NCBI GenBank assembly: GCA_000467935.1
Contig: KI259811.1
Coordinates: 1-8,354 of the forward strand
Direction: 5' to 3'
Length of the DNA stretch: 8,354 bases
Source of the DNA: Peptostreptococcaceae bacterium oral taxon 113 str. W5053
GTDB taxonomy: Bacteria > Bacillota > Clostridia > Tissierellales > Peptoniphilaceae
Below the pieces are notes generated by a model that made no database searches, had not been told where the DNA came from, and was given only the letters and a program-made list of their open reading frames with translations. Shown in pieces: positions 5,183 through 8,354 of the stretch; the first letter of the stretch is position 1, and every line of letters begins with the position of its first letter. A program made the position numbers and the translations under genes.

Positions 5183-6444
5183 TTATCACTTTCCACACCA
5201 AATGTCAAGAGTTTTTCACGATAATATTTATATTGTTTTTGCCTTTGTTCAATTTCCTGTGGCAACAATCCTTTTGTATCCGCAAGCAAAGATTGGAACT
5301 TGTCAAGGATTTCAACTACTTTTTCTTGAATTTCTACTGGAGGGATTGGTATTGAGAACTTCTCCATATCATCTCCATGTATACGAATTAATTTTGTTCC
5401 GGTCACTTTCTTTTCTTTTTGTTTTTGAAATTCTGCTGTTTGAAAATAATATGCAAGGTACTTAGAATTTTCAACGGTTCTATAGCTATACATATCTCCC
5501 GAAAATCCAATTTCTTCACTTCCAAGCCAAACCACGCTTTTCCCCACATCTTCTATATTTTCAGAAGTCGTAGCAATTAAAATATCATTAAACTTTGCTT
5601 TTTTTAATTTAGAAAAAATATCATCACTTACAAAGGAAATTGTTCTATCAGTTTCAAACCCATACTGAGTGTATATTTGTCCATAATGAATTACAGGTTT
5701 CCCTTTTGAAATGAAGTCTTTTTTTTGCAGACCATTACCTCTGGTAAATACACCGATTTCACCTAGAGTAGTAAATCTTACTTGATACCCTTTGTTTTCC
5801 AATCCGTCTATTTTTTCTGAAATCTTATTTAAATAGTCCTCACTTAAAAGCATATCTCTATAATACTCATACTGTTTCGTTCTATCCTGTAATTCAGCCT
5901 GTAATTCAGTAACATAATTTGTAAATTTGTCAAGTGTTTTTACAATTTTTTCTTGAGTTTCGATGGAGGGAATTGGAAAATCAAGTTCAAATAAAGCATC
6001 CATATTTACTGCTGGAAAACTTGAAACTTTAGTATGATGTTTACACCATTCATCTATTACATCAAAATAGTAAAACACATATTTAGGAAGCAATTTATTC
6101 TTCAGCGATTTACAAATGTTAAAATTTGTAAATCGCTGATTCGCTAGTGAATCAGCAATTAGCATTGCATGCTCCCCAATAGTGGCTGTAGTGGCTAAAA
6201 TAATACTTCCACTTTGAAATAAACCCTTACCTTTAATAGCTTTTTCTGTTATATGCTGCTTGGAATCCCTTAATATTTTTCCCTGTTTTCTTAAATCATC
6301 CATTCTAAACCAAGAAATAGTGCCGTTTTCCCAAAACTCTTTGTTCTTTTTTGATGGAGTATATCCATTTCTTATCTCAAAAACATCTTTGATTTTCTTC
6401 CATTCAACTTTTTCATTTTTTAACAGTTCGTCTATCTTACTCAT
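5158..6444 (-). CDS. hsdS: Type I restriction enzyme specificity subunit (HsdS), two recognition domains
   Basis: Determines which bipartite DNA target the complex methylates and cuts. I start it at ATG 6444 (MSKIDELL, 428 residues), 8 bases after GGTGG; a GTG four codons earlier is less likely. Recognition domain 1 spans about residues 14-165 (VEWKKIKDVFEIRNGYTP ... FPIPSIETQEKIVKTLDKF), and the central spacer helix about 166-200 (TELQAELQDRTKQYEYYRD). Recognition domain 2 spans about 222-372 (RFTTLGEIGVFTRGNG ... FSIPIPPVEIQEK), and the second spacer helix about 373-414 ends RQKQYKYYREKLLTF. This is the usual type I two-domain layout. The central helix carries a 12-bp tandem repeat as in EcoR124-type subunits. 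Its last codons are encoded by (AC)10, giving the tail NTHTHTHE before TAA 5160-5158. The start overlaps the rhuM stop by 8 bp, implying translational coupling. The HsdS assignment is certain; the functional frame in vivo may vary. Confidence 0.95.
   Translation of the reverse strand: MSKIDELLKNEKVEWKKIKDVFEIRNGYTPSKKNKEFWENGTISWFRMDDLRKQGKILRDSKQHITEKAIKGKGLFQSGSIILATTATIGEHAMLIADSLANQRFTNFNICKSLKNKLLPKYVFYYFDVIDEWCKHHTKVSSFPAVNMDALFELDFPIPSIETQEKIVKTLDKFTNYVTELQAELQDRTKQYEYYRDMLLSEDYLNKISEKIDGLENKGYQVRFTTLGEIGVFTRGNGLQKKDFISKGKPVIHYGQIYTQYGFETDRTISFVSDDIFSKLKKAKFNDILIATTSENIEDVGKSVVWLGSEEIGFSGDMYSYRTVENSKYLAYYFQTAEFQKQKEKKVTGTKLIRIHGDDMEKFSIPIPPVEIQEKVVEILDKFQSLLADTKGLLPQEIEQRQKQYKYYREKLLTFGVESDNTHTHTHE
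5164..5183. repeat. Perfect (GT)10/(AC)10 dinucleotide tract at the end of hsdS
   Basis: Twenty bases of uninterrupted GT on the plus strand read as AC in the hsdS coding strand. The tract lies eight codons before the present hsdS stop. Tract length sets the downstream frame. With n = 10 (also 7, 13) hsdS ends HE-stop. With n = 9 or 12 it continues as ...THTR-VISYKFF into the extra recognition domain, giving 643 or 645 residues. With n = 11 it ends TSNIL at the TAA now at 5150-5148. Dinucleotide tracts of this length are known to gain and lose units during replication. Confidence 0.97.
5886..5909. repeat. Perfect 12-bp tandem duplication in the central spacer of hsdS
   Basis: Two exact copies of CCTGTAATTCAG (plus strand) lie head to tail at 5886-5897 and 5898-5909. 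In the coding strand they give the four-residue repeat seen as TELQAELQ at HsdS residues 179-186, just before the KQYEYYRD helix. In EcoR124I and its relative EcoR124II, two versus three copies of a four-residue repeat (TAEL) at this place change the nonspecific spacer of the target from 6 to 7 bases. Confidence 0.9.
6102..6139. repeat. Inverted repeat, 16-bp perfect arms with 6-base loop, inside hsdS
   Basis: Arms 6102-6117 and 6124-6139 (TCAGCGATTTACAAAT and its exact reverse complement) surround a 6-base centre. It falls inside recognition domain 1, over residues NQRFTNFNICKSL (102-114). The mRNA would form a stable hairpin here. It is in coding sequence with no T-run, so it is not an ordinary terminator. 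Confidence 0.9.
6135..6156. repeat. Near-palindrome overlapping the hsdS hairpin
   Basis: The 22 bases at 6135-6156 pair as 8-bp arms GCTGATTC/GAATCAGC, and the centre is also palindromic apart from one mismatched pair. It shares 6135-6139 with one arm of the longer inverted repeat, so the two hairpins cannot form fully at the same time on one strand. Confidence 0.8.
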
Positions 6445-7462
6445 TTTCTTTTCCACCCTTTTTTGCGATTTTCTCTATATTTTTAATTTCTGCAAGATAG
6501 TCCTTTTCAACAGGGGAAAGATTTTCAGTCTGATACTTTCGGTATTCGAAAAGAGCTTTTTCCATTGCTTGTTTATGACTGATCTTACCGGCATCTTTTA
6601 ACACATTTTCCCCTGTAGATTTAAGAATGTTATCCAGAGTTTCTACATAATCACTCATATACATAGGCTTATGTTTCATGGCTTGCATTTCTGCAATTTC
6701 AAAGTATCCTGATACAAGTCTGTTTAATATTTTTAATTCATCTTCCGTAAGATAGTTTTTTGCAATACTTATATCTTTCTTTGTTGGAAAATCCCCAGTA
6801 AAAGTAGTAAGACCCATGAATTCTTTTTCACTGTCTGCTCTTTTATAAATTACTTCTGCCGCTGTTTGTCCGTGAACTGTATAATGTAATTTATTTTGTA
6901 CCATTTTGAAAAAGGCTATGGATTCTCTACTTTTAGGATTATAATCTATGCTTGTTGCATATAAGTCCAAAATCTGTCTGTACATGACTTTTTCTGATGA
7001 ACGAATATCGCGAATTCTCTCTAATAGTTCTTTCCAATATGAACCTCCGCCCAAATTTTTCAGGCGTTTATCATCCATTGTAAAGCCTTTGATTATATAT
7101 TCTTTCAGCCTTTCGGTCGCCCACTTTCTGAAGTCAGTAGCAATTTTGGATTTTACCCTATAGCCAAGTGATATTATCATATCCAAATTATAGAATGGAA
7201 TATCTCTTGAAACATTACGATTTCCCTCTTTTCGAACCTGTCGGAAATCCCGACAGGTTGAGTTTTTATCCAGCTCACCTTCATCATAAATATTTCCTAT
7301 ATGTTCTACAATATTTGTCCTTGATGTTTTGAATAACTCTGCCATCTGCTGTTGTGATAACCATACCGTTTCATCAATAAAATTAACATCTATCTTAGTA
7401 TTTCCATCAGCAGCAGTATATATGACAACCTCTCCATGCATCTTTTCTGTTTCTTCACTCAT
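6437..7462 (-). CDS. rhuM: RhuM-family protein inside the type I restriction operon
   Basis: A 341-residue protein of the RhuM family, named after a Salmonella SPI-3 gene; its biochemical role is not established. The N-terminus has a helix-turn-helix-like stretch (VWLSQQQMAELFKTSRTNIVEHI, residues 33-55) that could bind DNA. Next come the family-typical segments GELDKNSTCRDFRQVRKEG (62-80), FYNLDMIISLGYRV (90-103), FRKWATERLKEYIIKGFTMD (111-130) and the C-terminal FTGDFPTKKDISIAKNYL (221-238) and LVSGYFEIAEMQAM (249-262). No signal peptide or membrane segment is seen. I choose ATG 7462 because AAAGGAG lies 7 bases upstream; a TTG two codons earlier is poorer. The gene sits between hsdM and hsdS with 8-bp overlaps at both ends, so it should be made along with the methyltransferase. 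RhuM genes occur in other type I operons, which suggests an accessory or regulatory role (inference). Confidence 0.9.
   Translation of the reverse strand: MSEETEKMHGEVVIYTAADGNTKIDVNFIDETVWLSQQQMAELFKTSRTNIVEHIGNIYDEGELDKNSTCRDFRQVRKEGNRNVSRDIPFYNLDMIISLGYRVKSKIATDFRKWATERLKEYIIKGFTMDDKRLKNLGGGSYWKELLERIRDIRSSEKVMYRQILDLYATSIDYNPKSRESIAFFKMVQNKLHYTVHGQTAAEVIYKRADSEKEFMGLTTFTGDFPTKKDISIAKNYLTEDELKILNRLVSGYFEIAEMQAMKHKPMYMSDYVETLDNILKSTGENVLKDAGKISHKQAMEKALFEYRKYQTENLSPVEKDYLAEIKNIEKIAKKGGKENE
6453..6460 (-). promoter_or_regulatory. Ribosome binding site of hsdS, inside the end of rhuM
   Basis: AAGGGTGG on the minus strand lies 8 bases before ATG 6444. It favours this ATG over the GTG at 6456, which overlaps the site itself. 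Confidence 0.6.
7235..7259. repeat. Inverted repeat, 10-bp perfect arms with 5-base loop, inside rhuM
   Basis: AACCTGTCGG at 7235-7244 is the exact reverse complement of 7250-7259. It lies over rhuM codons 68-76 (STCRDFRQV). The arms are richer in G and C than the surroundings, so the mRNA hairpin should be stable. No T-run follows, so a terminator is unlikely. Confidence 0.8.
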
Positions 7463-8354
7463 CTTCAAGCTCCTTTACAATTTCATTTATGGAAGCTCTA
7501 AGCTTATCTATTTTCTTAACCGTTTCTTCAATTTCTTTATTCAAAACCTTTATGTCAATAACTTCTCTTGTATCTTCTTTTTCCACATAAGTGGAAACGG
7601 AAAGGTTATAGTCATTCTCTACAATTTCTGCTCTATCCACATATCTTGAAAAATATTCTTTTTCTGTTCTGTTTCTGAATTCTTCTACTATTGCACTTAT
7701 ATTTTTTTCTTCCAAAATATTATTGTTTGTTTCTTTCTTGAATTCTTTACTTGCATCGATAAACAGGATCTTGTTTTCTGTTTTATTTTTTGCCATCACT
7801 AAAATACAAGTTGCAATGGACGTTCCGAAGAAAAGATTTTCCGGAAGTTGAATAACGCAATCAATAAAATTATTCTCTATAAGATATTGTCTAATCGTTT
7901 TTTCAGCACCTTTTCTATAAAAGATACCCGGAAAACACACGATAGCCGCTCTCCCTTTGCTCGAGAGATACGATAATGAATGCATAATAAAGGCATAGTC
8001 CGCATAGGATTTCGGTGCCAATTTTCCCGCCGGCGCAAATCGCTCATCATTGATCAAAGTCGGATCCGCATCTCCCACCCATTTGATTGAATACGGAGGA
8101 TTTGAAACAATGGCATCAAAAGGCTTTTCATCTCTATGTAAAGGACTGATTAAGGTATCTCCTCTTTTAATCGAAAAATTATTGTAATTCACATTATGAA
8201 GAAACATATTCATACGAGCTAAGTTAAAGTTGGTCATATTGATTTCCTGCCCAAAAAATCCTTCGTCTATAATATGTTCATCAAATTGCTTTTTCATCTG
8301 TAGTAACAAACTTCCGCTGCCGCAAGTCGGGTCATAGACCTTGTTAATATTTGT
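7455..8354 (-). CDS. hsdM: Type I methyltransferase subunit (HsdM), 3' part, 5' end outside the window
   Basis: The N6-adenine methyltransferase subunit that, with HsdS, modifies the host target and forms the core of the restriction complex. The frame is open to the window edge, so 299 C-terminal residues are present of a protein usually near 500. The TTG at 8309 is an internal leucine, not a start. The S-adenosylmethionine-binding motif reads VYDPTCGSGSLLLQ (fragment residues 6-19), then FFGQEINMTNFNLARMNMF (33-51), and the catalytic motif NPPY (85-88, in FDAIVSNPPYSIKW). Further typical segments are GRAAIVCFPGIFYRKGAEKTIR and NLFFGTSIATCILVM. The C-terminus is a probable coiled coil (IEETVKKIDKLRASINEIVK), which in this family contacts HsdS. 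It is the first visible gene of the operon; its TGA overlaps the rhuM start by 8 bp as ATGAGTGA. All visible motifs are intact. Confidence 0.96.
   Translation of the reverse strand, partial: TNINKVYDPTCGSGSLLLQMKKQFDEHIIDEGFFGQEINMTNFNLARMNMFLHNVNYNNFSIKRGDTLISPLHRDEKPFDAIVSNPPYSIKWVGDADPTLINDERFAPAGKLAPKSYADYAFIMHSLSYLSSKGRAAIVCFPGIFYRKGAEKTIRQYLIENNFIDCVIQLPENLFFGTSIATCILVMAKNKTENKILFIDASKEFKKETNNNILEEKNISAIVEEFRNRTEKEYFSRYVDRAEIVENDYNLSVSTYVEKEDTREVIDIKVLNKEIEETVKKIDKLRASINEIVKELEDE
7470..7476 (-). promoter_or_regulatory. Ribosome binding site of rhuM, inside the end of hsdM
   Basis: AAAGGAG on the minus strand lies 7 bases before ATG 7462 and decides that start over the TTG at 7468. Confidence 0.7.

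Noticed and set aside
5158..5183. THTHTH tail of HsdS as a metal-binding motif
   Set aside because: It is simply the translation of the AC tract; the sequence is better explained by the repeat than by a selected binding site.
6102..6139. Inverted repeat as a transcription terminator
   Set aside because: It is in the middle of hsdS, is not followed by a T-run on the coding strand, and would stop expression of hsdS and hsdR.
7455..8309. HsdM starting at TTG 8309
   Set aside because: The upstream codons read VYDPTCGSGS, the conserved cofactor-binding motif, so the gene continues past the window edge.

Overview
The window is low-GC, roughly one third G+C by eye. Every supported gene is on the minus strand. 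Strong AAGGAG-type ribosome binding sites and the protein sequences suggest a low-GC Gram-positive bacterium (Bacillota, perhaps a Clostridia or Tissierellia relative). Genus cannot be read from this sequence.

Reading in the direction of transcription (from 8354 down to 1), the first 6.9 kb is a type I restriction-modification operon of the type IC (EcoR124I-like) kind. It runs: hsdM (3' part only, 8354-7455), a rhuM-family accessory gene (7462-6437), hsdS (6444-5158, two target recognition domains), an extra hsdS half carrying a third recognition domain (5182-4511), and hsdR (4482-1459). hsdM/rhuM and rhuM/hsdS are joined by matching 8-bp stop/start overlaps. HsdS should guide two HsdM subunits to a bipartite target for adenine methylation, and HsdR should add ATP-driven translocation and cleavage of unmodified DNA.

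The most interesting part is hsdS, which carries two sequence devices that could change specificity. (1) A perfect (AC)10 dinucleotide tract (plus strand GT, 5164-5183) lies in its last codons. With 10 units the protein stops just after the tract. With 9 or 12 units the frame runs without a stop into the third recognition domain, which has no credible start codon of its own. (2) A perfect 12-bp tandem duplication (5886-5909) encodes a four-residue repeat in the central spacer helix, where four-residue repeats in EcoR124-family HsdS proteins set the spacing between the two half-sites. Together they make this a candidate phase-variable, spacer-variable type I system.

Downstream of hsdR (1458-1) lie small, damaged genes: an unidentified remnant directly abutting hsdR, an N-terminal piece of a multi-pass membrane protein (possibly CPBP family), a short gene with three in-frame stops, an apparently intact single-pass membrane protein, and a small gene broken by a one-base frameshift. 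This looks like accessory or degenerate DNA bordering the restriction island. No RNA genes, CRISPR arrays, insertion sequences or convincing terminators were seen.
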